Shown here one piece after another: positions 35,102-46,330 of a stretch of DNA of 64,000 nucleotides (positions within the stretch are counted from its first letter, which is position 1; the number at the start of each line of letters is the position of its first letter). The stretch spans positions 1,364,001 through 1,428,000 of the forward strand of contig CP137328.1 of assembly GCA_033182465.1 (NCBI GenBank), given 5' to 3'. Position numbers and translations under genes: made by a program. The DNA comes from Sanghuangporus weigelae (lineage: Eukaryota > Basidiomycota > Agaricomycetes > Hymenochaetales > Hymenochaetaceae). The notes below the pieces were generated by a model. It worked only from the letters and a program-made list of their open reading frames with translations, did no database searches and was not told where the DNA came from.

Positions 35102-36115
35102 CACACCAGAGTAAGATAAAGGCAGTCGATGCTGCTTCGTATTGATAGAGAGAAAATAGTCTGCTATACGATTGTTGACGACAAAGTGAGCAGGAAGTGA
35201 AGCTACGAGAGTGATGGCATGATGGACGAAACCAAGTCGCGTCGCGTGCAACAACGGCTTTGACCTTGAACATAAACCACCACGTCTGTCCAGGCCCTCG
35301 AGATTGACTTGAATAAATACCTTCAACTTTATCGTTGCGGGCAGCTTGTCGGACATTCTTGATGCAAATCGTCGAGCCTCTCTGAGACCGTCAAGCCTTT
35401 CGAACTTCGTTGCTGTGAACTCCTGCACTCTGTATGAATAAGCAAAGACCACTAGGAAAGATATACATGGGAGCTGATGTACTCAAAGCTAGACGCGGTA
35501 TCAATTGAACTCCAACTCATCCAAGCTCGTACGTTTTCCCGCTGCAGTCCGTGTCCTAGTTCAGTATAATGAGTTAAAAAATTAGGGCCGACGATGCAAA
35601 GAATCAAATGAAAGAGTCAAAAACATGATTCGGAACGACCTGTCGTGTCGGCCTCCACGAGTACGGTTCTACATACTGCAGCTTCAAGGGATCTTTCCGA
35701 CAGGCGAGCATCATGTCGTTATTCACGGCAGTCTGTTCACGTCGTGCTCTCCGTATTCAAAACCTAAGCGTATTATATCTGCCAATAAGCCGATAACCGG
35801 TGTGCTGTTTTGCATCTCACGACTCGCGTTTACACTCAATGCTGTGGTGAGATCCGTGTCGTTCGTGAGTTTATTGGATCAGAATAGTTTGGTGGCTCAG
35901 ATCGATAGTAGCCCGGCCAAACAGAGCAGGTCCTTTTTCGTCAAAGGCGCCCTACTCTTCGTGTACAGGATCTATCATTTGCGGTTTACCTCCATCATCG
36001 ACCTCCCAAATATAGTCCAGCAATACTTGTGGTTCAAGGTACGTGATCGCAGTTTTTGTGCTAGCTGTACTATCATATTAAGGTCATTTCTTCAGACTCA
36101 CATACTTTCTCTACG
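35102..36115. promoter_or_regulatory. Divergent intergenic region between Atg22 and gene X (unit 1)
   Basis: About 1 kb between the start of Atg22 (-) and gene X (+), repeated at 45426-46330 and 54906-55810 with roughly 110 bases missing. A probable 5'-UTR intron of gene X lies at 36039-36095 (caag|gtacgt...ttcag|actc). The frames here (for example 35625-36119) do not splice into gene X, so I read this as a shared promoter region. No specific factor site is claimed. Confidence 0.5.
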
Positions 36116-38515
36116 ATGAAGCGTTTTCTCAAAACCGTTCAGAAAGGATGCAAGAAGCTCTTGCAATGTGTGAAGCGCGATCGGGATGGGCACAGTTCGC
36201 AGAACCTGTGGGCTCGGGACTTCGCGATATACCTGCCTTGGCCCCGGGTAAATGCCCAGGGATATACCGGACGATGGCCTCTCACTCCAATTGCTGCACC
36301 CCCGAGTCCTCGGCGTCAATTTGCAATGGACATGACAGTGTCTACAATACCTCCATCGGAGGAACAAGTAGACGCCAAACCCGAATCCCACTCGGTCCCT
36401 TCTCCCAGGCCTAATCATAAACGAGTAAGGTCTCCGACTCCTCAACCTGGACCACTGAGTCCCAAGCAAAAGAAAAGAATCCTTACTGTATGTCTAAATG
36501 AATTCTATGTCGAGCCTGCTTTCTAACGGATAGCTTTTGGTCACAATCAGGCTGCCTCAACTTCAGCGTCAGACAGCGACCGATTTTCTCAGGTGTCGTC
36601 CTCTGATGAAGAATCCGAGGGAAAGGAGAAGAGGAATAGTTTTCGCTATGCGATACCTGCGAGCTCGCCTGAACCTCATCCCTCTGGCTCTCTGAATGAA
36701 GCCAGCGAGTCTGAAAATTCGGTACCTGAACCGGATCCTGTATCTTCTTTTGATCAAGAGTCGCTGTCTTTACCCCAGTTCAAGAAGGCGCTGAAATGGT
36801 TTCGCCTGGTACAGCAAATGGTTACGAGGGAGTGCATGGATGATTATGTGCTCAAGGATTTTTGTCCTCCCCAGGCGTTGCTGTTCTTCGTTTATCACGG
36901 TTGGGTTGAGTTGCAGGACGTAATGGCTTGGGAACATGCTCGTGAAGCACTCGGAGAGGCGCTCGTCATTAACTCGAAGCTATCAAACGGTTTTCAATGG
37001 CTCCGCGACGGAAGTACACCAGGTAGTTCAAATGAACCTCCGTCGGAAAACGAGATAGTCACTTTTTTGAATGGTTGGCAAGTCAGCACAGACCCTACGA
37101 TGATGTATAGCTGGCGGGAAGACAAGCGTTGCAGATCGAAGTATGGGCCGTTTGGGCGTAGTATTGCAATCTATGCATCTCCTGCAGAACAGGAAAGGGT
37201 ATTGCAGGAGCTTTCGAAGTATGACTTGGATCCTGAGAGCATCGGCCTTCCAGATAACTTGAAGCGTCTTTTTGAGCCGCTGTTCAGAAGGAAGCACGCT
37301 TCTGGTATCGAATCTCGTTCCCAGAGCACTTTCCAGCCACAGGCAGAAGCAAGAGACTACGAAGAGCGCGACGAATCCTTGCGGCCTGAAGGGTCCTCGG
37401 CAAATCCAGATGAACGGGTGAACAGGAATCATCATACCACTGATAGTAACGACGCTCTCGACAGAGAGCTTGACAATCAACCGGAGAGTACTCGGATCAA
37501 TTGGGCCGAGAAGGAGACACTGAAGGCTGATGCTACTGATGTATGTTGGCAGCCAACGTCGGTTCCCCAGGCTGCGACGCATGGAGCTGGACCGATTCCG
37601 GTGCAGACATCTCTACAGATGGAAGGAGCTCAGGAGCTCGTGCACTCTTTTGGAACGTCAGAAATGCCCACTATGATGTGTCAGTATCCGGATTTCTTCA
37701 ACACAAGTATTCCTATTAGGCAGCAGGCTCCATTTCAGTTTCACCAGCCGTGCGACTCGTATGCAAACATCGCAGCGCGTCCCATGGGTTGTCAGGCGAG
37801 CTCGGGTTGTTCCTACAATCCTGAAGATACGAGCATGGGTTTCGTCCCCATCAACGTGGCTGGGCCAGCTACCATTTCGTCTGGTCAACGGGACGATTTC
37901 GAAATGACCTTTGGGTTTAATGGTGCTTCACAAGCTGCCCAATCATCTATGCCGTCTACATGGTTTACCTCGGTATATTCGAACGCCACTTCTTTCGAGA
38001 CCGGGAGACAGTACGTAAATGCTGACGTTACGCCGACCTGGCGAAGTCCGCTAGAACCGCATGCTCCGTCGCAAGCGCAGTCGCAAACACCATGGGCCGT
38101 ACAAGCACAGGTCAGCTTCCATCAAGTGCCATTGCCTCATCGCGCGAACTCATATGCTCCTCAGTCGACTCCATTGCCTGCCAAATACCCTCCACATTCT
38201 TCAGTTCATCCCCTAGACCTACTGGCCCGCGACGATCAGGATTCTGGCGAGACGACTGAGAAACCACAAAGTAGATTGTCTCTGCGAAGAGTCAACCATC
38301 GTCAAGACAGGAATCAAACGGGTACCGGTCGGCGGCGCGGTACAAAATCGCACAAGGGAAGCAATAATGCTCCGCTCCCAGCAGGATCATCTGAGTTTAA
38401 TGGACTTAATGCGGTTACGAGACAGGCTCTTGTTGCTCTCCCTGAGGCTCAACCCTTTCCTCAACCTCAACCTTTGATTGAGTCACAACCTGAGGACTCA
38501 ATGACTCTCGATTGA
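36116..38515 (+). CDS. Gene X: unknown 778-residue protein, intact copy
   Basis: Two exons (36116-36487, 36551-38515) with a 63-nt intron join in frame. The N-terminus is a basic helix (MKRFLKTVQKGCKKLLQCVK). A Ser/Pro-rich segment with basic clusters follows (NHKRVRSP, SPKQKKR), then an acidic patch (SSSDEESEGK). The best candidate folded region is about residues 195-340 (ALKWFRLVQQMVTRECMDDY, FCPPQALLFFVYHGWVELQD, MAWEHAREALGEAL). The second half is low-complexity, rich in Gln, Pro and Ser, and ends with a basic GRRRGTKSHKG stretch. I recognise no family. The composition suggests a nuclear or regulatory protein, which is inference only. Copies at 46331 and 55811 are pseudogenes. Confidence 0.75.
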
Positions 38516-38820
38516 GTCCAGTCGTTTATTAGCAGATTAGAATAGTAATACTCATAGTTTTTTTTATTTTGCGCAAGTACAGGTTTGTGTCATCGTTATC
38601 GCAGCATCTGTCTATCCGCCTTTTTCTAAATTTTAATTCTGTTTCTTTTCTTGTTTCGCCTGGATGCTTTTCGTATTTGTACTTAATCTATGGAATGAAC
38701 AGACTGAAATCGGAGTAGTCTTTCTTCATAATAAAAGTTCACTTTCGACCAAAAGAAGGGAGTTCAGAATACAGCTGTTGCGAAGCTTACGATTTTCTTG
38801 ACCACAAATCACCATTTGCA
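38516..38820. other. Gene X 3' flank
   Basis: Immediately around the gene X stop, ggactcaat-gactctcg-attgagtcc forms a 9-bp stem with an 8-nt loop (about 38494-38519). T-rich sequence and a probable polyadenylation region follow. The hairpin is kept in unit 2 and nearly kept in unit 3. Confidence 0.45.
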
Positions 38821-38821
38821 G

Positions 38822-39110
38822 TATTGAGCAATGTAGTCTCTACTATCAAACAGAGCCTTGACTTGTCTGGAAGGAGATAGTCCTTCCGAGCGGATCGCTC
38901 GAGACATATGGTAGGAAAAGCGTAAGTGAGATGAAGATAAATAATACCTCATCTTCGAAAATATTACTACACATATTCAAGCTGATGCTTGGATTTGAGG
39001 GGCATCTTGCGAAAACATGGCTGCGCAGGTGTCGCTTCGCTGTCTTTCGTCGTTTATCATCAAATGCGGCGTGTAACGCGGGAGGCTTTCTCAGAGTCCA
39101 TCAAGGCAGG
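38822..39110 (-). pseudogene. Truncated Atg22 5'-end relic, unit 1
   Basis: The DNA parallels the first two exons of Atg22 (compare 34800-35105). Shared runs are cttgtctggaaggagatag, gtaggaaaagcgt, catcttgcgaaaacat, gcgcag.tgtcgcttcg and ctcagagtccatca. The deduced peptide still reads like GYLLPDK in the better-kept unit 2 copy. The transporter body is absent. It is a remnant of an extra Atg22 copy that existed before the units were duplicated, since all three units carry it. Confidence 0.78.
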
Positions 39111-39149
39111 ATAAGAGAGTAAAAATTCTTGCGATACTGCCCGTCCGTA

Positions 39150-39959
39150 CATTCCATAATGATTTGGACACGTGATTTTTGCCATTTTCGGCCCTCCTGC
39201 ACCTCAAAACACAAAATAAATCATATCTCACCCAATACTTAACCGTTTTGCTGATCTAAGTTGCTAAATTCATCATTGAGTTGTGGGTTTCATATTCCAA
39301 CTTGAGTGATGGAAAAAGGTGTTGAAAACAGAGCCGTCGCCGGTCACAACCACAGCGGGCAAACTGTTATTTAGACCCGGACTAAATCAATCCATAACTA
39401 GATGACAAATAAAATTTGAAATGTAGTAATGCATTTAGTCGCGTAATATATTTGATGTTTGTTCTTTGACTAAATGATAAACTATATTTGAAATAACAAA
39501 AGGGATTTAGATTCGGATTTTGCAAACAAAGAAATAACTATAATTACTAAAACCGGTAATTATAGTTATTTCTTTGTTTGCAAAATCCGAATCTAAATCC
39601 CTTTTGTTATTTCAAATATAGTTTATCATTTAGTCAAAGAACAAACATCAAATATATTACGCGACTAAATGCATTACTACATTTCAAATTTTATTTGTCA
39701 TCTAGTTATGGATTGATTTAGTCCGGGTCTAAATAACAGTTTGCCCGCTGTGGTTGTGACCGGCGACGGCTCTGTTTTCAACACCTTTTTCCATCACTCA
39801 AGTTGGAATATGAAACCCACAACTCAATGATGAATTTAGCAACTTAGATCATGCAAAACGGTTAAGTATTGGGTGAGATATGATTTATTTTGTGTTTTGA
39901 GGTGCAGGAGGGCCGAAAATGGCAAAAATCACGTGTCCAAACCATCATGGAATTCACTG
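39150..39959. mobile_element. Long-TIR palindromic DNA element B, copy 2 (near-perfect hairpin)
   Basis: An 810-bp element made of two arms (39150-39546 and 39557-39959) around a 10-nt centre (ctaaaaccgg). The arms are nearly identical inverted copies. The right end is ...GAATTCACTG; the left end lacks a few terminal bases. TA flanks it at 39148-39149 and 39960-39961. Units 2 and 3 have the same locus without it (cccgtacaagac near 49365 and cgtccgtacaagac near 58862), fixing the boundaries. The subterminal box atctcacccaatacttaacc lies in each arm. No transposase is encoded. Confidence 0.9.
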
Positions 39960-40159
39960 TATGTAAAGCGACTTGTGGAAAAGAAAAGGCATTGCCGAAG
40001 CTGTGGTAAGAGAATGAAATTTTACAACTACAAAGCTAGCGTTACACCTGTCGTGCTTCGCACATACTTTTTCTAACTAACAGTGAAAGCCACGAAGCAT
40101 TTTGTACTGCATTGCGTAGCCAGACAGTTCAATGAGACTTGAGAGTTACAACACAGGTA

Positions 40160-40875
40160 CTACTGGTTGACGAATTGCTTGAATGCCTCATAGCAAGAAA
40201 GGATTATCCTCCTGTTATCCAAAGGATTCATACCTTCACTCCAACGACGTGCGAGGGGCGGTAGATCAGGAACGTAGACATGATCAACCATCTCTTGTTG
40301 AGGGTACACACCCCCTTGTACGGCAGTGACGAGATCGATGGAAACTGGAATTCTGTAGAAGATGGGCGTGGTTCCTGTGAGCGTGATCCCAGGAATAACT
40401 TTGGACTGGAGTGGCGGTAAGCTCATCGTTCTCGCTCGAGTCTGATTGTTCGCGGTAAATGCTGCAATAGCTTCGGCAATAAGCTGAGGCTCGGGATCGA
40501 AGCCCTCCATATGGCGTTTATCTTCTTGAACGAGTAGACGGGTTTCATCATTGTCGTCCATAATACAGACATCCGTTTGAGTAAGTCTGTTTTCACCGCA
40601 AATAAGAAGTGGCATTTCCTTCCTTGTCCGGGCAACCCTTCCAATTCCAGTAAACCACAAGCGCGGAAGAGGACGACCATGAAGTCAACAACAGCCGACT
40701 CCTCGTCTGGGCGAATGGCCATGGCGAACTCGAGAGTGCGAAGGAACAGATAGCCATCATCCGATGACGCCTGATCAGCCCTAGCGGCTTTCAGAACCTC
40801 CGCAGGTGCTAAGACAGGATCTGGAGGTACAGGCGTTCCGAAGAAAGTAGCCGCAGTACGAATGAGATTTGCCAT
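40160..40875 (-). pseudogene. PD-(D/E)XK-like protein gene, unit 1 copy (frameshifted)
   Basis: Compared with the other units, the gene would encode about 238 residues, from MANLIRTAATFFGTP to YEAFKQFVNQ. The centre has IPLLICGENRHTQTDVCIMD and LLVQEDKRH, that is D...(15-20)...ExK, the core of the PD-(D/E)XK nuclease-like fold. The C-terminal part (EPQLIAEAIAA, PGITLTGTTPIFYRIPVS, PARRWSEGM) resembles a family of uncharacterised mushroom proteins I have seen before; this is from memory, not a search. One base is missing near 40651 relative to copies 2 and 3, which shifts the frame after ACG. The ExK motif itself is intact in this copy. Nuclease activity is inference. Confidence 0.65.
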
Positions 40876-41124
40876 TGTATATGTTGAAAGCGCATGAATA
40901 TACGAACTAGACGAGAAGACTCAGAAAAGACCTACCTGAACGAGTTGCCACCGCGTGAGCGGTTTTTTTTTATCGGAGCATTTAGCTGTAACATATATAG
41001 TAAGTTACGTCGATCATACTTTGCCAAATGTAAGTCGACCGGGTCACAATGAGTCTCGTTCGTGACTGCGTTACAGAATAGGAGGGGTTATACTAAGCCC
41101 GCATTGTCCACCAATCAATCATCC

Positions 41125-42243
41125 ATGGCCACATCATTCGTCAAATACTCTCAGCAAATCCGTGGCGGTCCGAACTATGGAGAAAAATACGGACGCTCCA
41201 AAAGTATACACATTGTGCTTTTCGATTGCTCTTCAATGTCTCCTGACAGCGGGTCGGACGAAATAGAAAGTCCCATTCTTGCACGCTTCAAGAGCACTGT
41301 AGAAGAAGCAGTGAAAGGTAGTGGGGATAAGGAAATTAAAGTTCGCTTTGCTGTCATTGTACGTTTTCTGAAGCGATTGCTCTTGATGCCTGGGATTTTG
41401 ATGATTTTCCACCTTCATAGCGTGCTCCTCAGCAAGCGAGGGTCAATCAGTGTACACAGAGTAATATGCGCTTTCTCGGAAAATTAATGCTTGGCTGGGG
41501 TCATTATGGAGAGAAGTATATGTTTTCTGCATGGATGGAGCAAATTAAGGAGGGATATTATGAAGTCGCAAGAGAGTGTGAGATGCGATGATCCTGTTTG
41601 CAAATTACTTTACTCACAGATCAATGCCAACAGATAATGTAGATGACGATGAGAAAGTGAGAGAATCGGTATTGCTATTTGGCGATGGCGAGGGTGCTAT
41701 GGCTGCAATCGGAGTTGCCCGGCTTATCAACAAAGTCAGTATGCTCAGACTTATTTACTGTATGGTCATTTTGATTACTAGCATAGGTCGGCGTCTTAGA
41801 ACCCTGGGCCTTTGAAGAGAAAGGCACTTTCAACAGGGCTTTCAAGTATGCCATGGACCATTCATGCGACGAGGACAGATTATATGCTTTTGTAAGTAAG
41901 CATTCATTTACTCGTAGTCGAGCTTCCCACTCACGATAGGCTTAGAAAACGCTGCGGGCATCAATCGCTAAGGTGGATTTACTTGGTCTATGGTGCAATG
42001 AGAGCAGAGCGTGCCAGATTTCTAAGGCAGTTGGAAACGATAAGGCGTTGCGAGAGAAATTGGTCCTACACAATCGTGATAAATGTGAGTCGCATCAGCC
42101 ATTTGAGTCATGGATTAGTTTCAGAATGGTGACTTTTCGCGATAGGCGAGCTTTGCAAGACGACTGGTGATACCTGCGCAGTCGATTCGATGGTTATGGC
42201 GCTCCATATTGAATGTCCGTATATCCCATATATTGCACAATAA
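41125..42243 (+). CDS. Gene Y: unknown six-exon protein, unit 1 copy
   Basis: Exons 41125-41358, 41433-41575, 41620-41734, 41787-41891, 41946-42084 and 42146-42243 join in frame to 277 residues. Peptide landmarks are MATSFVKYSQQIRGG, IHIVLFDCSSMSPDS, RFLGKLMLGWGHYGEKYMFS, SVLLFGDGEGAMAAIGVARL, LEPWAFEEKGTF, and a C-terminal CELCKTTGDTC cluster that could bind a metal. No family is recognised. One intron is only 44 nt. The second exon carries a 9-bp in-frame insertion (CTQ) compared with the unit 2 copy. The start was chosen at the ATG shared by both copies; an in-frame upstream ATG at 41062 would add 21 residues. Confidence 0.65.
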
Positions 42244-42888
42244 GTGCATTATTTAGGAAACAGTCATGTAGCGAAGTCACTGCCGTTGTTCATCTACTTC
42301 TGTAATTGTATGCTATATTATTTGTCGACCAATCTAAACATGTAACTCTTGAGAACCAGTATTCCACTGTAGGCTTGACATTCGATGCAACTACGCAATC
42401 GAAACCCTTCGTCAACGTACGATTGCCATATTACACGAGGTAAGCAGCAGTCGCACAAGGATCAGACACTAAGAAGCTTCAAGGTGCTTGTGAATTTTCG
42501 CGATCCAGCAGAGGTATCCGAGACAAGATGAATGCGAGCCGTATATAGTCCAGGCATATAAGGTATGAGGTCGAATTCTGAGGGGAATTCGGAAGAGATT
42601 GGTGAGGCACTTTATGCCTCTGTTTTCTTCTGTGTATATTTCTCTTTGTTTTGGTTTTTTTTTTGTCGCACCCTCATGATCTATTTTTGTAAACATAATA
42701 CTAAGCGTTGATGTCAATCCTTTCTACTAAATTGTTTGAAGATTTTGAAAGCCTGCTTGACGCCGCACGGACCGCAAGTACAAGCATTATTCTAAATCAG
42801 AGGATGATCAGAAGTTGCTCGAATAGGTGCCCAGATTGCAAAAATCATTGTCGCATTCTATAACATCAGAACCCTTGTACCCTGACTG
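42244..42888. other. Intergenic end of unit 1
   Basis: Gene Y 3' flank with T-rich tracts (near 42655-42665) and no frame I can support. Repeated at 51724-52368 without a difference that I could see. Confidence 0.5.
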
Positions 42889-43073
42889 TAGTGGTGATCG
42901 GTTTAGAAATGTTTGGTAACTGTTTCTCCTAGACTAGGATCACAAGTTCCGCTGTTTCTCTTTTCATGATGCGGTTAGTTAGGCTCAAAGACAATGCACA
43001 CGAATAGTCTTCACGCCAAAATCAAAATTCCTCCCAACTTGTAAGGCGCATTGATTCTATTTATACAGCGGAC

Positions 43074-43337
43074 TTACATAGATTCTAAGATCCGAGTTGT
43101 TACAACCTGTACCATCTTCAGGTAAGGTCTCAATTTCATTTCAATCATCGGTATATTGATACTTCTGTTTCCAGAATGAGAAAGTGAGAAGGCATCAAAA
43201 GTCGGGTACTCAACGCCATATACAAAGATAGTCCGGATTGGGAAACGTGTTTGATACACGACAGTGCTGTCTGATGAGGCGAACGTTTGAGTAACGACAA
43301 ACAAGTAAAGTGAAAATGTTCTTGCCATAGTTACCAT
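43074..43337 (-). CDS. Small secreted protein candidate, unit 2 copy
   Basis: An uninterrupted 87-residue frame starting MVTMARTFSLYLFVVTQTFA, which has the charge and hydrophobic core of a signal peptide, then SSDSTVVYQTRFPIRT and a short polar tail. No cysteines and no known domain. It lies 175 bases downstream of the Atg22 stop, on the same strand. It could be a real small secreted protein, or the last exon of something longer. The unit 3 copy is identical and the unit 1 copy is disrupted, which weakens the case. Confidence 0.35.
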   Translation of the reverse strand: MVTMARTFSLYLFVVTQTFASSDSTVVYQTRFPIRTIFVYGVEYPTFDAFSLSHSGNRSINIPMIEMKLRPYLKMVQVVTTRILESM

Positions 43338-43511
43338 GGTGATTTTGAGATAGGAAAACGTGCGAAAGCGGTCAAACTTGAAGGAAACCGGGACCAGAGA
43401 AGCTTCCCTCACGCGCTCCTTTATCTCTTCTGATGTCGAGAACTGGAGGCTGATTTGCATGAGCCAGTTCCGAAAACAAAAGAAATTGAATTTACACTAT
43501 ATACATCAAGT

Positions 43512-45425
43512 TCATTGGCCAGCTTCCCGCTCCGAGTACTTTCGCGCATCCCCTCTCCCTCTCTCCATGTTGACGTTCCAGAGCAAAGGCAGCGCGCTCC
43601 AAATCATCGCAACCAAAAAGAAGAACGAGTAGCGTATATTGCCCGTTGCATCCGCGATAAGCCCGACGACAAGCGGGCCGAGGAAGGAGCTCGATTTATC
43701 AGTAATGGAGTATAACGCATACCATCGCGCTTCTTCCCCGCGCGGGACGAGCTCGGCATAGAAAGCGCGTGCGTATGCTTGGAAGGCACCGTAGACTGTA
43801 CCGAAGTAGACAGCAAGAGCGTACATCTCGCTTGGTGTTGTCAGCCCTCCGAAGTGCGGCGCTGTCACTAACGCGTTGGCGTCGACGTCCGTGGAAGGAG
43901 AGCGGAACAGAGGGAGGAATCCAAGACATCCATAAAGAGGGATGAAACTGCATGCACAAACGAGTGTGATAAGCACGCGTTTATTCGACCATCCAACGCG
44001 GCGTTGTATCCGCGGCCAGAAGAGCGCACCAAGCACACCTGCGGCGTTCACCAATAGACCTACGATGACGAGCGAATTGGCAGGCATCTGGAGCTGCGTC
44101 TTGCCGAATAAGAGTGCAGTGGATGTGATAGTGGTGAATCCGTCGCTCAGTAAGAACCATGCACCGAGGAAAAGAAAAGTGTGCTTTAGACGCTTGATCT
44201 CCGTCCAGCGAAGTATTTGGCCCAAGCGTTTCCACGCTTTCCATATTTCTCGCTTCAGACTGAACGGTCCAATTTCTTCAGAGGATTCTTTAAGTAACAG
44301 AGACGAAGTCCCAGGAAGCCATGTACCGGCAGGAATCGTGAAAAGAGCCCACCATAGTCCGCTAGCGAAGATGGCGAGGCGTAATGAAAAGGTCGAGCCC
44401 TTCATAAGTGTTACAGGAACCAAAGTTATGATGAGCGCAACGATCCCTGCAAAGTATCCCAATGCAATACCCGTGCCTGAAATTCGCGCAGTCGTTTGCG
44501 AGACGACAGAAGTATACTTCTCAAAGAGAGCTTGCGCCTCAGGAGACGATCGATGCTCGCGTGGCAACAGTGGCTCTTCGTACGCGTCCCCGTCAGATTC
44601 CCTTTCTTCACTGTCCCGTTGAGGGATCAATATCGATGCATAGTCTGAAGAGTGTAATTCTTGGAACGCAGCGACAACTGCCTTGTCCTCGCGTGCAAGC
44701 GTTGGCAGATACGCGTTCATCGCTACAACACTTGCGCCAAATCCGACATTTGCTATGATGGCGAAGAGTGCTGCCAGTGGCCACACAGAAGAGCGAGATG
44801 GAAGGGCGAGGAAGAACATTGCAGATATTGAGCCCAATGCGGCGAATAGGAGGAGAGCACGTTTCCGGTGAGGTGCTGAGAATGTTGTTAGTGCCAACTT
44901 GACTGAAGATATAAATGGCTGCGATGCGTACGATGGTCTGCAATCCCACCCATGGAGATGACGGTCAGTGCTTGAAGTGCAACGGAAATTGAATAGACGT
45001 ATAGACTACGCCTCATCAGTAGAAAGTTTCCTGCAACAAAGTCTGAATGTACCTGAAGCTAGCGCTGTCGACCCAGACCCAGCCAATCTTGACAACACAG
45101 CGAGTATCCTCAGCTGTATCTGCAGCATTGAGTGGTGCAGTCTTTACTGTCGAGCAGGGTCTTGTCTTGTCTGGAAGGAGATAGCCATTGTCTCGAGCGA
45201 ATTGCTCAAGGCAGATCGGTAGGAAAAGCGTCAGAGAGACGACGACAAATACTTCACTTTCGGAAGTACAAGACATGTTAGATGCTGGTGTTGAGGTATC
45301 CAGAACGTAGCATCACACCTTGCGAAAGCATAACTCAGCCAGCCGCGCAGATGTCGCTTCGCCTTCCCTTCCTCGTATTCATCCCGATGTGGTACATGAT
45401 TTGGAGGTGCATCCTCAGAGTCCAT
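43512..45425 (-). CDS. ATG22: Vacuolar amino-acid effluxer Atg22, unit 2 copy
   Basis: Same four-exon structure as the unit 1 gene (introns about 45318-45257, 45052-45006 and 44931-44876). The reading frame is open throughout, and the protein is two residues shorter at the C-terminus (582). Substitutions relative to unit 1 are mostly conservative and lie in loops, for example in the acidic linker (SDGDAYEEPLLPREH). It appears functional and has the same predicted vacuolar role. The protein-coding sequence is identical to unit 3 as far as I can see. Confidence 0.9.
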
Positions 45426-46330
45426 CACACCAGAGTAAGATAAAGGCAGTCGATGCTGCTTCGTATTGATGGAGAGAAAACAGTCTGCTACAAGATTGTT
45501 GACGGCAAAGTGAGCAGGGAGTGAAGCTACGAGAGTGATGGCATGATGGACAAAACCAAGTCGCGTCGCGTGCAAACAACGGCTTGACCAATGACCTTGA
45601 ACATAAACTACTACGTCTGTCCAGGTCCTCAACATCGACTTGAACAAATACCTCCTTCAACTTTATCGTTGCGGGCAGCTTGTCGGACATTCTTGATGCA
45701 AATGGTCGAGCCTCTCTGAGACCCATCGTACACCGTCGAGCCTTTCGAACTTCGTTGCTGTGAACTCCTGCACTCTGTATGAAGAAGCAAGGCTCGGGAA
45801 AAGACCACTAGGAACAATATGCATGGGAGCTGATGTCCAGTACTCAAAGCTAGACGCGGTATCAATTGAACTCCAACTCATCCAAGTTCGTACGTTTTCT
45901 CGCTGCAGTCCGTGTCCTAGTTCAATATAATGAGTTAAAGAATTAGAGCCGACGATGCAAAAGGAGTCAGAAATATGATTCGGAATGGCCTGTCGTGTCA
46001 GCCTCCGTTATTCATGGCAGTCTGTTCACTTCGTGCTCTTCGTATTCAAAACCTAAGCGTATTATATCTGCCAATAAGCCGATAGCCGGTGTAGAATAGT
46101 TTGGTGGCTCAGATCGATAGTAGCCCGGCCAAACAGAGCAGGTCCTTTTTCGTCAAAGGCGCCTTCCTACTCTTCGTGTACAGGATCTATCATGTGCTGT
46201 TTGCCTCCATCATCGACCTCCCAAAGATAGTCCAGCAATACTTGTGATTCAAGGTACGTGACCACAATTTTTGTGCTAGCTGTAATATCATACTAAGGCC
46301 ATTCCTCCAGATTCACATACTTTCTCTCTG

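Larger units (their letters stand above)
32493..42888. repeat. Tandem segmental duplication, unit 1
   Basis: The unit starts at the shared sequence tagtggtgatcgg and runs to the same sequence at 42889. It contains a small secreted-protein candidate, Atg22, gene X, an Atg22 relic, a nuclease-like pseudogene and gene Y. It is 10.4 kb, of which 812 bp is a later palindromic insertion (39148-39961), giving about 9.58 kb against 9.48 kb for unit 2. It is the most diverged unit and the only one with an intact gene X. Confidence 0.9.

Noticed and set aside
35625-36119. 164-codon frame upstream of gene X as an extra exon or gene
   Set aside because: It does not join gene X in frame through the obvious intron at 36039-36095, and units 2 and 3 lack part of it. 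Better read as leader and promoter.
41220-41270. von Willebrand A-like reading of gene Y (IHIVLFDCSSM)
   Set aside because: Only a superficial resemblance to the DxSxS motif. The order of the remaining residues does not support it.
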